This document shows positions 21,564-32,711 of a stretch of DNA of 35,532 nt, piece after piece. The position numbers and the translations under genes were made by a program. Each line of letters begins with the position of its first letter. The stretch's first letter is position 1. Below the pieces are notes generated by a model that was given only the letters and a program-made list of their open reading frames with translations, had not been told where the DNA came from and made no database searches. This stretch comes from Chara braunii (lineage: Eukaryota; Streptophyta; Charophyceae; Charales; Characeae), in assembly GCA_003427395.1 (NCBI GenBank), contig BFEA01000105.1, positions 487,409-522,940 of the forward strand, given 5' to 3'.

Positions 21564-22500
21564 TTGTTGTTGTCTCCCGCTACTACAAGGGCGTTGTAAA
21601 AAAAGGCGAGGGCTACTACAAGGGCGTTGTGAAAAAAGGCGAGGGCGTTGCGGTACGGTAGACGGTAGTCGCAGGAGAGAGAGAGCTGACTCTGACTAAG
21701 CTGGCTGACAAAGGAGAGGGATGCCACCCGCCGGAGTGCGCTAAGCCGCTAGAGTAGCTGCGTAGTTACTGCTATAGTAAGGCGTCGGGCCATCGGCGAT
21801 ATCTGTAGTTAGCTGCGTAGTGCGCATTAAGCCGTCGCGCTCAGCTCTCTCTCCCTTGGAACTGCCGACCGAACCGATCGGGCGCTAAGACCGAGAGCGC
21901 TGGCAGTGCTGCTCGCGATCGGCGACAGGATAACAGGGAGAGAGGGAGGGAGGGAGGGAGAGAGAGGTGGCTCTCTCCTGCTTCGCGAATGTGTGCCATA
22001 GCCAGTAGTGCGCCAGCTGCTAAGTAGAGTAGGTCGCCGACTTCAGCTCTGCAATAGCCTTGTAGTGCGCTAACTGCGAAGTAGATAGAGTAGGGCGTCG
22101 ACTTCGGCTCTCCCTTGTAGAGCCACTGACCCGGACAGGGCACCAAGAAGGAGAGCCGGAGCGGTGAACAGGCGCGCTCAGCAGAGCGGAGCGCAGGCTA
22201 TGTTATTGCGTGCGCTTACTGCGCGAGATCGACATCGTCCAGAGTGCGCGGCTTCTGTGAGTACCTCCTACTTACGTACCCTACCTACCTGCCGGTAGGT
22301 TCGGACTTCGGTCTTCTTCTTGGGGCCGACACTTTCGAGAGGAAGAGAGGAGGAGAGGCATCAATCACCACCTGCAGCTGAGGATTAGCGGGGGGGCAAA
22401 ATTTCGTGGAGCTGTAGCCGCAGTGTATATGATACCGGTAGCTGGCCAGCCGTGTGGCGTACCCGCATCGGGGCTATTGTCAAGGTGCGTTACTGCATTG
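21564..22500. other. Diverged GC-rich repeats, no gene
   Basis: The stretch holds a 36-base direct repeat (GGGCTACTACAAGGGCGTTG, about 21590-21640), repeated TAGCTGCGTAGT and AGTAGAGTAGGTCG/AGTAGGGCGTCG phrases at 21750-22110, and a GGGA-rich patch (21935-21965). No coding signal was recognised. Confidence 0.6.
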
Positions 22501-22519
22501 TGCGGAGATGTTCTTTCGT

Positions 22520-22700
22520 TGGTGCTTTTCTTGACCTCCTTCCTTTCTTTCTTGCATTCTTGATTTCTTTCTTTCTTTCTTTCCTCGTTTCTTGCTTCGT
22601 TTCTTTCTTTCTTCTTTCTTCGTTTTTTTGCTTTCTTTCGTTTCTTTGTTTCTTCTTCGCTTTTTTCTTCTTTCTTCGTTTCTTTTTGTCTTTCGTTATG
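22520..22700. repeat. TTTC-rich low-complexity tract
   Basis: An imperfect (TTTC)n and TTCG mixture of about 180 bases. The Phe/Leu-rich and Lys/Glu-rich open frames across it come from the repeat. Confidence 0.9.
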
Positions 22701-23201
22701 TTTGTTTTTTCCTGTTTTCAAATGCGCAGGTACCATGCTATTCTTTTGTCTATTCTTCCATTTGTTTTTATTTTTTTTTTGATGGGCCGCGCCGCGCTCT
22801 GCAGCAGTGCAATACGAAGGCAACGCTGGAAGGGTCGAGTAGGCAAGCCTACTCGTATGACCCCTCCGTAGCCCTGAAAAATGAATTTAATATCGTGTGG
22901 CCCAATTAATTTGATTCTTCCGATTCTAACGGTTGTCGTCAAGGACTTCTTTCAGTTTGTCAGAGGTTGTTCCCTCCTTTTCGTCCTCCTGCTCCTCTCC
23001 GGTGTCCTGTCGGTGCATCTCTTTTCCTTTACCTTGTGACCTGTACTTGTGCGACTCTTTCAGCTAATCATGAATGAAATGCTCGCTCGGGCGATCTTCA
23101 GTTGACTTGCTTGATTCCCCTCCTTCCTCTCCCCCCCCCCCCCCCGCCGCACACTTGGTGGAACTTATCTCACCGTGAACAGTGAAGGCGGGTGTTGTTC
23201 C
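22701..23201. other. No gene seen
   Basis: A T-rich then mixed stretch with a 14-base C tract near 23132. Nothing recognisable. Confidence 0.5.
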
Positions 23202-23370
23202 GGGGCGTGGTCCCATTAGCAAAGAGGATCGGATTGAATGCCTGAATCTGGACGAGTTTATGGAGATGTGCAGGAAATCGAGATTGAACTGCTTTTCTGC
23301 ATTTCTGCTTAAAACACATCCAGATTCAGGAGCTCGATCCTATCCCTTTTGCTAGTGGGACCTCGGCCCC
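23202..23370. mobile_element. Miniature inverted-repeat element, GTCCCACT family
   Basis: A 169-bp copy in good condition. The ends are GGGGCGTGGTCCCATTAGC and GCTAGTGGGACCTCGGCCCC. The internal arms CCTGAATCTGGACGAG and ACACATCCAGATTCAGG, with a central GGAAATCGAGATTGAACTGC, match the other members. Confidence 0.88.
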
Positions 23371-23786
23371 GGTCCGATGTACCAATGTATTGAGAGAAGC
23401 GCCACCGCTGTAGTGGTGTGGCCTCTATTTCTTTTTTTGGTCCTGTGGTTCGTCTTGCAGTGAAGAGCTGCTCGTAGTGAGGGTGAATATGGCAACAGGA
23501 GGTGGTGTTAATTGTGCTCGGGTCGGGTTGGTGGAGGAGTATGTTGTGATTGTGAGGATTTCCATACAGAATATACTCGCACAGTAGAAAGCCTTTTCTG
23601 TTTGTCGATTCGAAAATTGATGACAAACCTCCATTACACTTCGGAAAAAACTACCTAATGTACTCGATCAAGGCCAGGTTCAGTCGCGACCTGAAAGTAC
23701 CTTCGAACGCAATCCGTGTGAGTGCGCTTGTACGTTAATTGCGAAACGACTCCTCGCTCCAATGTCGTCTGGAAACAAGGAAAATC

Positions 23787-23890
23787 TGTTTTTTTTTTTG
23801 GTTTATTTGGGGAGAATCTAAAACATGTTTCTGTTTTTTTGGGGAGAATCTAAAACGTTTCTGTTTTTTTGGGGAGAATCTAAAACATTT
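23787..23890. repeat. Three tandem copies, 30-32 bp
   Basis: TTTGGGGAGAATCTAAAAC occurs three times (GGGGAGAATC at 23809, 23841 and 23871), separated by GTTTCTG and a T tract. Confidence 0.93.
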
Positions 23891-23934
23891 GAGAGTGGAG
23901 AGAATGTCGAATGAAGAATACCTAGTGGGCCAGT

Positions 23935-24255
23935 GCAGTTGAGTGGTACACATGTTTACTTGTTGATGGATAGATCGTGACCTTAAGTCAACTTTAGTGG
24001 AGGGAATGTCAAATCAAGAATAAGAACTCAAATTATTACTGTAATGCAGCCCACCCAGTGCAGCTGAATGGTACACATGTTTACGTATTGATGGACAGAT
24101 CGTTGGATAGATCGTGACATTAAGTCAACTTTAGTGGAGGGAATGTCAAATCAAGAATAAGAACTCAAANTATTACTGTAATGCAGCCCACCCAGTGCAG
24201 CTGAATGGTACACATGTTTACGTATTGATGGACAGATCGTGAGCTTAAGTCCTCT
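23935..24255. repeat. 137-bp tandem repeat with one N
   Basis: Two near-identical units start at GTCAACTTTAGTGG (23987 and 24124), with partial, more diverged units before and after. The phrase TGGTACACATGTTTAC recurs in each. The unknown base at 24170 aligns with a T in the first unit. Confidence 0.9.
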
Positions 24256-24397
24256 TTACTGATGTCAGATGTGGAGATCAGTAGAAGGGGGTTCACACAT
24301 TGTAACTGCTGTTGAACAGATCACGAGCTCAAAGCCTGACAATAAGCCGTTGAATAGGATAATATACTAGGAGCCAGCTCCTTGTTTCTTTTGAAAA

Positions 24398-24501
24398 GAC
24401 AAGAAAAATAAAGAACACTGCAGTGGTTGTCCTTGTCAGAAGAGCCAAGGACAAGAAAAATAAAAAACACTGCAGTGGTTGTCCTTGTCAGAAGAGCCAA
24501 G
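24398..24501. repeat. 52-bp tandem duplication
   Basis: GACAAGAAAAATAAAGAACA and the following 32 bases are repeated at 24450 with one mismatch. Confidence 0.93.
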
Positions 24502-24583
24502 GACAACGCCTGCTGAGAAGAAAATAAATACAGTGAATATGTATAATCTCGTATTCATGCGCCCGTCCTTCTCTATTTTTTCT

Positions 24584-24680
24584 CTTCCAGTACATGAAAA
24601 ATAAATTTTTCTTTTTTTCTTCCAGTACATGAAAAATAAATTTTTCTTTTTTTCTTCCAGTACATGAAAAATAAATTTCA
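24584..24680. repeat. Three tandem copies, 35 bp
   Basis: CTTCCAGTACATGAAAAATA recurs at 24584, 24619 and 24654. TTCT/TTCG low-complexity sequence follows to 24740. Confidence 0.94.
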
Positions 24681-24760
24681 GAAATATCTTATCTTATTCA
24701 TTCGTTCTTTCTTTCTTTCGTTCGTTCGTTCTTTCTTCCTTGCCTGTTTTGTTTTTGACT

Positions 24761-24851
24761 AATTTTGGACCATTTTTTTAATTTACGCGATGTGTCGTCC
24801 TTTCGCGGGGCCATTCTAATTTCTTCTCAATCTATCGCTGTCCTGAAGGAC
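24761..24851 (-). pseudogene. U6 snRNA-like sequence, diverged
   Basis: The minus strand reads GTCCTTCAGGACAGCGATAG at the 5' end, then GAAATTAGAATGGCCCCGCG, AAAGGACGACAC and AAATGGTCCAAAATT at the 3' end. These follow the U6 order (5' stem, TTAGCATGGCCCC, GCGCAAGGATGACAC, AAATGGTCCAAATT). The AGC triad reads AGA and the ACAGAGA box is altered (TTGAGAAGA), so it should not be functional. The preserved 3' end argues for a full-length copy. Confidence 0.68.
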
Positions 24852-25660
24852 TTCTCTCTTGTCCAATCTTTAAAAAAAAGACGGAAACCCATATCCGATT
24901 AATATCGTTCGTTGTTCCACGATCAGTTCTTACTCTTTTGCTTTTTTTCTTTTGTCAAATTTTCCCTTTCGTCTCTTCCGCATTCTCGACAGTCTCATTT
25001 TCTGCGTCTGTTGCAAGCGGCTGGTCTTCGCTCTACACTATTCATTCTTCTTAGGTGCTTCAGTGTCCATCATTAAGACATGGACGCATAGCGATTGGCC
25101 TCGCTGTTTCAGTTCATTCATTTCATTTCTTCTTTTACTTTTTGTTTTGTAATGTTGGAAGTCTGTGTTTGCTCGTCTCCACTTTTTGTTTCTCCTCTTC
25201 GTTTTTTTTTTTTTTTTTTTTACCTCTTCCTTTCTACGTCAACGTAAACCCCTTTTCTATGTCAGCGTCGGCTCTTTTTGTTTGCCCCTTCATTTTTTTG
25301 AAGGAAGTAACCGCTGGAGGACGGTGCTTCTGGGGATCATACGTGCAGCCTCCATAAACAGAGATTCGGTTGTGATCGATGCTAGTTCTACTCTCTGACT
25401 CGTTAATTCACGAGTCTTTGAGCTGTTCCTCTTATTCGCCTCCTGCTTTTCACCCTTACCTCTCTCCTTTCTACGGCTTCCTCTCTACGTTTCCCTTTCT
25501 TGTTTCTCCTTCTTCGCTTTTCTTACCTGTTCATCATGCCACCTTCGGGCTTCCTTTCCTGTGTTTTGTGTGTAGTATGTACTAACCCTGTCGTTCTTCC
25601 AGTTTCGAACGCACTATGTTATGAAGTAACCAACTCAACGAAGACACGAGGCCGAACCAC
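24852..25660. other. No gene seen; pyrimidine-rich
   Basis: A T/C-rich stretch with a 22-base T tract (about 25202-25223). Several overlapping frames are Phe/Leu/Ser-rich because of composition. Confidence 0.5.
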
Positions 25661-25662
25661 AC

Positions 25663-25790
25663 AGAGAGAGAGAGAGAGAGAGTTACGTCGGATCGGATTG
25701 GTTTTCTATTTGGGAGTTGGGACATTGGTGGTGAGGGTTACGTCGGATCGGGTTGTTTTTCTATTTGGGACATTGGTGGTGAGGGTTAAT
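25663..25790. repeat. Short GA run and 55-bp tandem duplication
   Basis: A GA run (about 25663-25682) is followed by two units beginning GTTACGTCGGATCGG (25682 and 25737) that share TTTTCTATTTGGGA and GGGACATTGGTGGTGAGGG. Confidence 0.88.
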
Positions 25791-26346
25791 TCCACGTGAA
25801 ACGTTGACTTCGTGCCAGTTTGACTTCTCCTAACCTATGAACCTGCTCAGACGGATGTACGCTCACAGCGACAGAAAGACGCGCACAAACACAGAATGGC
25901 TTATGATGGACTGATCTTTGGGCCAACTGGACAGTGTACTAGGTTGCAGAGTTGACGTGGTTGTACGCTCGCTGAAACGTCAGAGTAGAAGGCTAATGCT
26001 GAGCGGAGAGGCTGTCGAAAGTTTCTGTTGTTTCTGTGGACGTTCAACGCAGCTGTGATACAGGCATGCATTGCTACTTTTTGTAGAAGTGCATATAGCA
26101 AAAGAAAAAAAGAAAAAAGTTGACAAGTATATTTTTCTCGGCCATTTGGCGGAGATCAAGTGTAGTGTACCTGTTCTGATCAGTTTAATATCTGATCCGT
26201 GGCCCATTTGGCCACAATTGACAAAAAAGAAGAGGGCCATGCAAACTCGAGGAAACGCACAAGTTGCTCAGCCTTGTCTTTGGTAAAGAAGTGAGGTCGA
26301 CTCTCTGTTAGGACGATCGTCTTCAACCGAATGCAATGCACAATCA

Positions 26347-26361
26347 CTATTATTATTATTA

Positions 26362-26393
<32 letters not shown>
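26347..26393. repeat. (TTA)n microsatellite
   Basis: About 15 trinucleotide units with one TTG variant. Confidence 0.95.
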
Positions 26394-26394
26394 G

Positions 26395-26482
26395 TCTCGG
26401 GAACGCACAGTCGTTATGTCTGCGCCTAGTCTTAAAAGTTGCCGCAAATACAGCTACAATGACCCTGCGTTCTATTCGGGTG
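26395..26482. mobile_element. 91-bp hairpin element, right-arm remnant
   Basis: GCAAATACAGCTACAATGAC and CTATTCGGGTG match the right arm of the family at 19054 and 28624. The left arm (about 26397-26430) is only weakly recognisable. Short phrases (GGTAGGACTACAGCAGCAGA / GGTAGGACTACCGCAGCAGA) are repeated just after it. Confidence 0.5.
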
Positions 26483-26489
26483 AAGAGGG

Positions 26490-27087
26490 TAGGACTACAG
26501 CAGCAGACGACGGTAGGACTACCGCAGCAGAAACGCGCGTTCTATAAGGGGCTGATCCTGCCCGTATCCTAGCTCTACAGCGTGGTGTCGTTTGGCCTAC
26601 CAACGCACAGAAAGAGAGAGAGAGGAGTCAGAGAGAGAGAGAGGGAGAGAGAGTTCAGTTTGTCTGATAGCAGGCGTCTATCAACCGTCACGCATCCTGT
26701 GGACAGATTGTCGAGGTTAGATCTCTTGACAGGAATCCGTGAGAAAGCGATGAAACTTTTTACTTGAGGTCTGCTGGTCTGCTAACCATGGGTTGGGTAA
26801 TGATGCGCTTTTGCCAGTATGAGTTCAACCATTCAGCGACATGGGCTGGATTATGACGGGCTTTTTGAAGCAAGCTTGAACTTTTTTCTTATTATTATTT
26901 GAGTGTGTTTTTTTATAATTTCTTATTAGATCTTTCCTTCTATTCTCATTTCATTTAGCATATGTCGATCGTGTACTGATTCCAAGTCTTTGACACAGGT
27001 GTCACTTATGGGGACGGCAATGGTAAGGTCGGAGCCAATGATAAACGGGCACGTTGATCTATCTATTGATCTATAGGAACGGACCAG

Positions 27088-27119
<32 letters not shown>

Positions 27120-28200
27120 GAAGGTTTGCTCAATTGATGACATGACTGCTGTTGTGATGGTATTACGTCCTACCCAGCTCGATCGCTGAGCATTCGCCTT
27201 GCCGCAGAAGTGTGGCTACTCAATATTATTTGGAACTGTCCTAGGCTACCAGAGTGGCTCGGAATCGCTTGCCCGGCCGGGCCAAAAAAAACGAAAAAAA
27301 TAAAAATAAACAAATTATTTTTAAATTTTAATGCTTATTCTAAATTTGGTGAAGAATTTTGAGGTGGCCCTGAGTCAAAAGTTGTTTAGTTTATTTTTCT
27401 GCATAACATAGTTTTTTTGGTCTTTTTTAATTTTTTTTTTTTTTTTGCTGGGACCTTCCCTGGTCCTTGCACGGGCTGGCCACCCGGGACCCGGGCGGCC
27501 CGGCTGGTTGCCTAGGAGCTGTCTATCACCTAGGACGAAATGAGAAAATCACATGGAAAGAAAAAAGACAACAGATCAGGAGCTCAAATCCTGTCGGACA
27601 GAATCATGCTAGGGGCCTACAAGCCGACAACCCTTGTATCCGCAAAACTTCGGAAAGGGAAATAGAAGGGACGAAGAGTGCAAAGGCAATTAAAGAGAGG
27701 GGGGGGGGAGATGGACAAAGACAGGGAGAAAACGGGGAAAGAAAAGAGTCTAAAACACCAGAAACGTAGAGGAACTAAAGTCAGCGCTGTAAGAGGCGGC
27801 TTAAGAGGCGGCTTAGATCGTACGCTTTGCATGCAAGATTACCTGTGCCATTGTTGAGACTGTAGAGTCTCCCGCTGGAACGTGGAAAAATACACCGACC
27901 GTATTTTTGTCGGTTTTGCATTTGGTGATTGGTGAGGCGAAAGAAGCCCTATGACCGCAAATGTGCCCTCTTTTCACTACCTGGTTGCTCGGTTGATCTC
28001 CTCGGTAGGCCAGCAGAAATTGGGTATGTGGGGGCATAGGAGTGCCATATCAGGTCGAAGGAACTCAGCTTCCACTCCCCGTCTTAGGAGAAGCGTAAGC
28101 GTAACCGAGGGCAGGCTCTGCCTCCCCTCGGACCCCCTGTGGTCTGCAAATTGCGAAGTTAAACTGGGTAATGCTCCCAGATCTGCATCACCATGCACGA
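26490..28200. other. No gene seen
   Basis: It contains short GA/CT runs (about 26610-26655 and 27088-27114) and an AT-rich insert-like segment (27282-27447) flanked by an A-rich start and a T-tract end. The flanks of that segment carry inverted GC motifs (GCCCGGCCGGGCC and GGCCACCCGGGACCCGGGC). Around 27868-27895, sequence like the interior of the 17618 element recurs. Frames of up to 142 codons at 28 kb have no recognisable domain. Confidence 0.5.
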
Positions 28201-28623
28201 CACACAGGTGTGTTACGGACACGAAACGAAAAACGAAACGTTGCGTGGCAGACTGGACAAAAAATAGGAACAACTCTGCTTCACACCTTTTTTTTTTTTT
28301 TTTCCCCAATGGTACCACGTATTTCTTTGGGAAATAATTTGAGGCCGGACTTCTACAGATTTGGCTAGAGTTACATTTCGGGAAAAAAGGACTTTTCCTT
28401 TTCAATGGGCGACTATTTCCGAATCAGGTAGGTTTACTCTACTCAGATCTACTGTGGGATCTTCGCTGAGTCCCTCCATCAGGCCTCGTTCAGTAAGTTC
28501 CATTAGACAGCGGTTTTGTGCTGAGAGGGCCTGAAGGCTGATGCTGAGAAGGACTCCAACAACCTTTCTGTCAACCTCACGATATCCTCCTTTGCATTTC
28601 AGCAGGTGACCACTCCTATTTTT

Positions 28624-28714
28624 CCCCCGAATACAGCGTATGGTCATTATAGCTGAATTTAGACTGAAAGATGCCCGAAATTCAGCTATAATGACCGTAC
28701 TTTGTATTCGGGGG
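28624..28714. mobile_element. 91-bp hairpin element, copy 2
   Basis: Same length and sequence pattern as 19054-19144: CCCCCGAATACAGCGTATGG on the left and ACTTTGTATTCGGGGG on the right, with the centre AGACTGAAAGATGCCCG almost unchanged. The immediate flanks are TTT and AAG. Confidence 0.88.
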
Positions 28715-28822
28715 AAGACTGTAGCTGTGCTCTCAATCGCAGTTGACTTCTCTGAATACGCTGGATGTTTTGTTCTTCCCGGGTAGCCTGTGGGGACCCC
28801 GGCCCCAATTGTGATCACTTAG

Positions 28823-28873
28823 GGAGGTTGGGCCCGTTTCCCAACACGTGCTGCTCCCCACGAATAGAACGGA
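28823..28873 (+). repeat. Dispersed 51-bp repeat, copy 2
   Basis: Matches 11253-11303 at about 45 of 51 bases. Here it follows the hairpin element at 28624 and precedes the CGAAA cluster. Confidence 0.8.
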
Positions 28874-29822
28874 ACCTTTTGTATGGGAGGGGAAAAAAAA
28901 CAAAAAACGAAACGACTGATGTCCCCCGAAGGAGGTGGCCAGGTTCACCGGTTTGCTATAAATCGAAACTAGTGTATCTTGCCTCCTTTGGTGGGCAGAT
29001 GCACTCTTGTCGCTTTTGTTTCGTCTGCCGTGTGGCGTGGCCCTTACCATGGTGCCCACTTTTAGGGCGTCGCCGCACAGGACACGAAATGAAAAACGAA
29101 ACGATTGCATCTTCCTGCAGAAAATGGCCAGGTTGATCGGTTTGCTATAGATAGTAACGAATGTATTTTGCCACCTTTCGTGGGCAGATGCACTCGTTTC
29201 GTTTTTGTTTCGTGTGCCGTCTCGCCACACGGCACACAAACGAAACGAAACGAAACGAAACGAAAGACAAATTTGCGAGTGTTCCCCAGGGGGCAAGTTC
29301 GTTTTTGTTTTCTTTTCTGCTGCATCGCCGCACGGAGCACGCGAAACGAACACCAATGAGCACGGAACAAAAAAAAAGAAAAAAAAAGTACCGGCAGCGG
29401 AAGTCAAGAAAGACAATCCGCTGACTTGGACACAGTCGCGAGGATTGTGGGTCCAACGACCGTCAAATATTGAGGGAAAAAAAAAGAAAAACGCGGTCCA
29501 TGAATGCCCCCACTGGCCATAGGCTTGCTATCTTCCTGGATCGAGTAACCCGCAGGAGCCAAGACGATGCCGTTGTCATCTTCAGACGACAATCATGGGT
29601 CTCGCCACACTGCTCAGAAAATGAAAGAAACGTAAGTGCATTTTCCTGCAGAAGATGGTGTAATAGATTCTTTACTCGATCATCAAAGTGCATCTTACTG
29701 CAGAAGGTGGTGTGATACATTCTTTACTCGAACAAAGTGCATCTTACTGCAGAAGGTGGTGTGATACATTCTTTACTATATAGAGGGCCAGCCTGTGTTG
29801 TGAAGTGGTTGACATCTCATTG

Positions 29823-29867
29823 CAGAGTCAGAGTCAGAGTCAGAGTTAGAGTTAGAGTCAGAGTCTG
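29823..29867. repeat. (AGAGTC)n hexanucleotide repeat
   Basis: Seven units of AGAGTC/AGAGTT type. The Ser/Asp-rich frame on the minus strand comes from this repeat. Confidence 0.95.
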
Positions 29868-30098
29868 CATGTGTTGGACATGAAGGTATGGCTGGGTAAG
29901 TGGGTAGTAGCACGCTGTACTTTTTATAAGCTAGGCACTGTAGGAAGATGTTTGGTTGTAGTCTTGTAGAATTGACTCTGCGATCTGTGGATGTGCTGTA
30001 TGAAAGAGTGGAACTGTCGTACGATTCAATGCGCAACACCAACACTAACATGGAGTCCGTGAGTTGTTGTCATAGAGCAGATTCTGGCTTTAATATGG

Positions 30099-30249
30099 CC
30101 GTTTTGACGAAATCAACTCACTCTATACAAGAGAAAAAATTAGAACTCGCTGAAAATCTTGCACAACGGTAGCTGCTACCGTTGTGCGAGATTTTCGGCG
30201 AGTTCTAATCTTTTCTCTTGTATAGAGTGAGTTGATTTCGTCAAAACGG
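30099..30249. mobile_element. Near-perfect 75-bp inverted repeat with 1-base loop
   Basis: The arms 30099-30173 and 30175-30249 are inverse with three mismatches and only the T at 30174 between them. The centre reads ACAACGGTAGCTGCTACCGT. AT-rich flanks (TAATAT before, ATTATAT after) might be a degenerate target duplication. It may be a recent foldback transposon, or an inverted duplication able to yield a small-RNA precursor. If transcribed rightwards, two of the mismatches become G-U pairs. Confidence 0.85.
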
Positions 30250-30274
30250 ACATTATATTTTTTGGACAAACCTG

Positions 30275-30400
30275 GCCGGCGTTCCTGGAACGCCGGCGTT
30301 CCTGGAACGCCGGAACACGGGAACCCTTAGATGTAGTCTCAAGCTGCGACCAGATCCATCTAGGGGGTCCGGCATTCTCAGAAAGCTGGACCCCCAGGAG
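30275..30400. repeat. GC-rich palindromes
   Basis: CCGGCGTTCCTGGAACGCCGG occurs as a perfect palindrome, and the GGCGTTCCTGGAACGCC unit is then repeated directly (30278-30313). A second stem, GGGGGTCCGGC / CTGGACCCCC, spans about 30362-30393. Confidence 0.8.
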
Positions 30401-31571
30401 CCAAAAATTTGGACCAGATTTTGGATGTGCTGAATGTATTGCATCAATTGAGTTTGTGAGTTGTTGTCATTGCAGATTCTGGCTCTGTTTGTGTACTAGT
30501 ATCACGCTAGGGGTGCTTCCTATGTGCGAGATTGTTTGCACGTTGCGAACTCTGTTGATAGACTGAGGTGACGATCTTCGGATGTGCTGTATGTAACGTA
30601 GATGTGGAGGGACCTTAGCCCGAACAACGTGGAGTGCAGAACCAGAACCCACCACCAGCGCACTCTGCACTTGCCTCGCCCTTGCTAACTGACGTTTGCA
30701 TTCTCTCGTGTGTACTTTGTTCGTGTGATACGCAGGGCCCTTACCCAGAACAACGTGGACTGGAGCTGCGCACTTCAGGTTTCTAGTGCTCGGTCCGGTC
30801 TGGAAGGGCCACAAGTTTGAGATGTCGTGAAGAAGTGCATGATCTATACTGATTCTATAGTTCATCTCAACTGTGTCTCGTCTCGTATCTGGAGGGCAAC
30901 AACCCGTCTACTGTTTTGTTCAATCCTATATCTTTAACAAGTAGACTGTTCATCTTAGTACTCTATAGCCCAGCAGATCCGTGGCCGTAGCTTTGTTTAT
31001 AGTTGTGTCATAGATGTCCGCTTCCGTGTCAGATCTGCCATCCCCCTATAGTTTATCTATACCCCTACGTGTCAGATCTGCAATCCCCCAATAGTTCGTC
31101 TATTCTGCTCTGTAGTTCGTCCAAGCAATAGGGAAGTCCTTTTTTTTTTTTTTTTTTTTTTCTAACTTATCTTAGCGAATTTATGTGATCTCTAGGCCTC
31201 ATCGGATCTTTGATGCGCCATTAGTTCTATTTATTGCCCTTGCCCTTTTTAGCTCATTCGAGTACAGTAACTTTGTTGGTATCGTTGGTATCTTAGCCTG
31301 TAGTCGATCTTATCTAACTATAGCCAACTACAGATCATCTATCATTGCCTTCGTCCTGTAGCTTTAGTCGAGTGCTATTAGGATGGTCGAATCTCTGTCA
31401 GGAGGACTCTGAGAGCACCCACCCAAGTTAGCTTTGGCCAAGTGCTATTACATTATTAGGTCAGTCGAATCTCTGCAGGAGTCGGGAGCATACCCTCAAG
31501 TGAGGGAGGGAGGGACTTAGTCGTTCAGACTCTCTTTCTGTGTGATTCTTGAGGTGGAACTGCCTTCAGCC
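30401..31571. other. Upstream region of the expansin gene; repeats, no other gene
   Basis: It holds a 22-base T tract (about 31140-31161), a direct pair GTGTCAGATCTGC...CCCC (about 31026 and 31069), and a pair of GTGCTATTA...GTCGAATCTCTG units (about 31370-31470). The expansin promoter should lie here, but no TATA box could be chosen with confidence, and the transcription start is unknown. Confidence 0.5.
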
Positions 31572-32662
31572 ATGGAGATAAGGACATTGAGACTGAGTTC
31601 GTTGCTGAGGGCGGTCGTCTTAATCTGCATGTTGTTATGCTCGGGCGCTCCTGTAAGCGATGCTCGGTGGAGGAAGTGGATCGGTCGAGTGTGCAACCCC
31701 TTCACGTCGGCGTATGGCCCTTGGCTTAGTGGAAAAGCCACATTTTACTCTGGGGGAGATCAAGGCAATGCTTGTGGCTATGGCCGTCTGACAGGTGCCA
31801 TCTTTGGGAGGAACTTCGCTGCCGTCTCACCTAGAATATATCTCGGCGGGCTGGCGTGTGGCATGTGCCTTGAAGTGAAATGCGTTGGTCATCCGGGTTG
31901 TAGGAGGGGTGTTGCACGCGTCACAGTCACCGACTTGTGCCCGGCAAGACCGCCCAATATGGCCTTTTGCGCGGGAGGCAAGGTAAGCACAAGTCACAAG
32001 CGTGCACGTCAAGGCCACTTCACTCCTGTTTGTCTACTTACTTAGGTAACCGTAACTTCTAAAGGGAACAACATATCGCTGTCTGTCAAACTGCATTCTT
32101 GTGCTGCTGTTGTTTCTTGCCCTTTCTGTTCTCCATACAATGCATGCAACTGCTGATTGGACCAACCAATAATAGGCGGCTAAAAGCCTAGTGGCAATGC
32201 AGGAATGTGGGCAATAGTATGACAAATGCAAGAATCAGCGGCAAAGAAAGGAAGGGGATAGGTGGGAGGACGGAAGGAGAGAGAAGAAAGGGGGAGAGAG
32301 AGAGAGAGAGAGAAGAGGAAGAAGGTGAGGAGATAACATGCAAGCGGTTCCTTGGCGGGTGTTCGTAGGAGTGTACAACAACAATTCCCGCACGGACGCA
32401 CCAGCTGGTTTTGGGTTGGGAGTTGCCATGTGCTTTTGGGCCTGTTTATTCGAAATTCCATCTGTGCTTTACCCGCCCGAACTGATGTAAAATCTGTCCA
32501 TCAAATAAACGCAGAGATAGAATCAGCGCACGCCGCACACGTATCACATACATGAATACAGACACACAGGGGCACACGTGCACACCGTCTCTCACTGAGT
32601 CTCACACACAGGCGAGCACACACGCACACACACTTCGGGGTGTCTTAACAACACACACACAG

Positions 32663-32711
<49 letters not shown>

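Larger units (their letters stand above)
28205..29770. repeat. CGAAA-rich inverted-repeat family cluster
   Basis: Variants of a TCGCCRCACGGCACACGAAACG phrase occur at about 28210-28240, 29015-29045 (inverted), 29070-29105, 29195-29230 (inverted), 29225-29265, 29325-29350 and 29597-29630. The pair at 29070-29117 and 29190-29232 forms an element of about 160 bp with inverse arms containing CGAAACGATTGCATC. Downstream (29635-29770), units of the interior, GTGCATCTTACTGCAGAAGG and GTGATACATTCTTTACT, are tandemly repeated with a 46-base period. Confidence 0.75.

Noticed and set aside
22365-22909. Lys/Glu-rich and Phe/Leu-rich frames on opposite strands
   Set aside because: Both come from the TTTC-rich low-complexity tract.
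28171-28400. Possible 5S- or tRNA-like sequence near GTTAAACTGGGTAATGCTCC
   Set aside because: Short resemblance only. Neither the internal control region nor a fold could be established.
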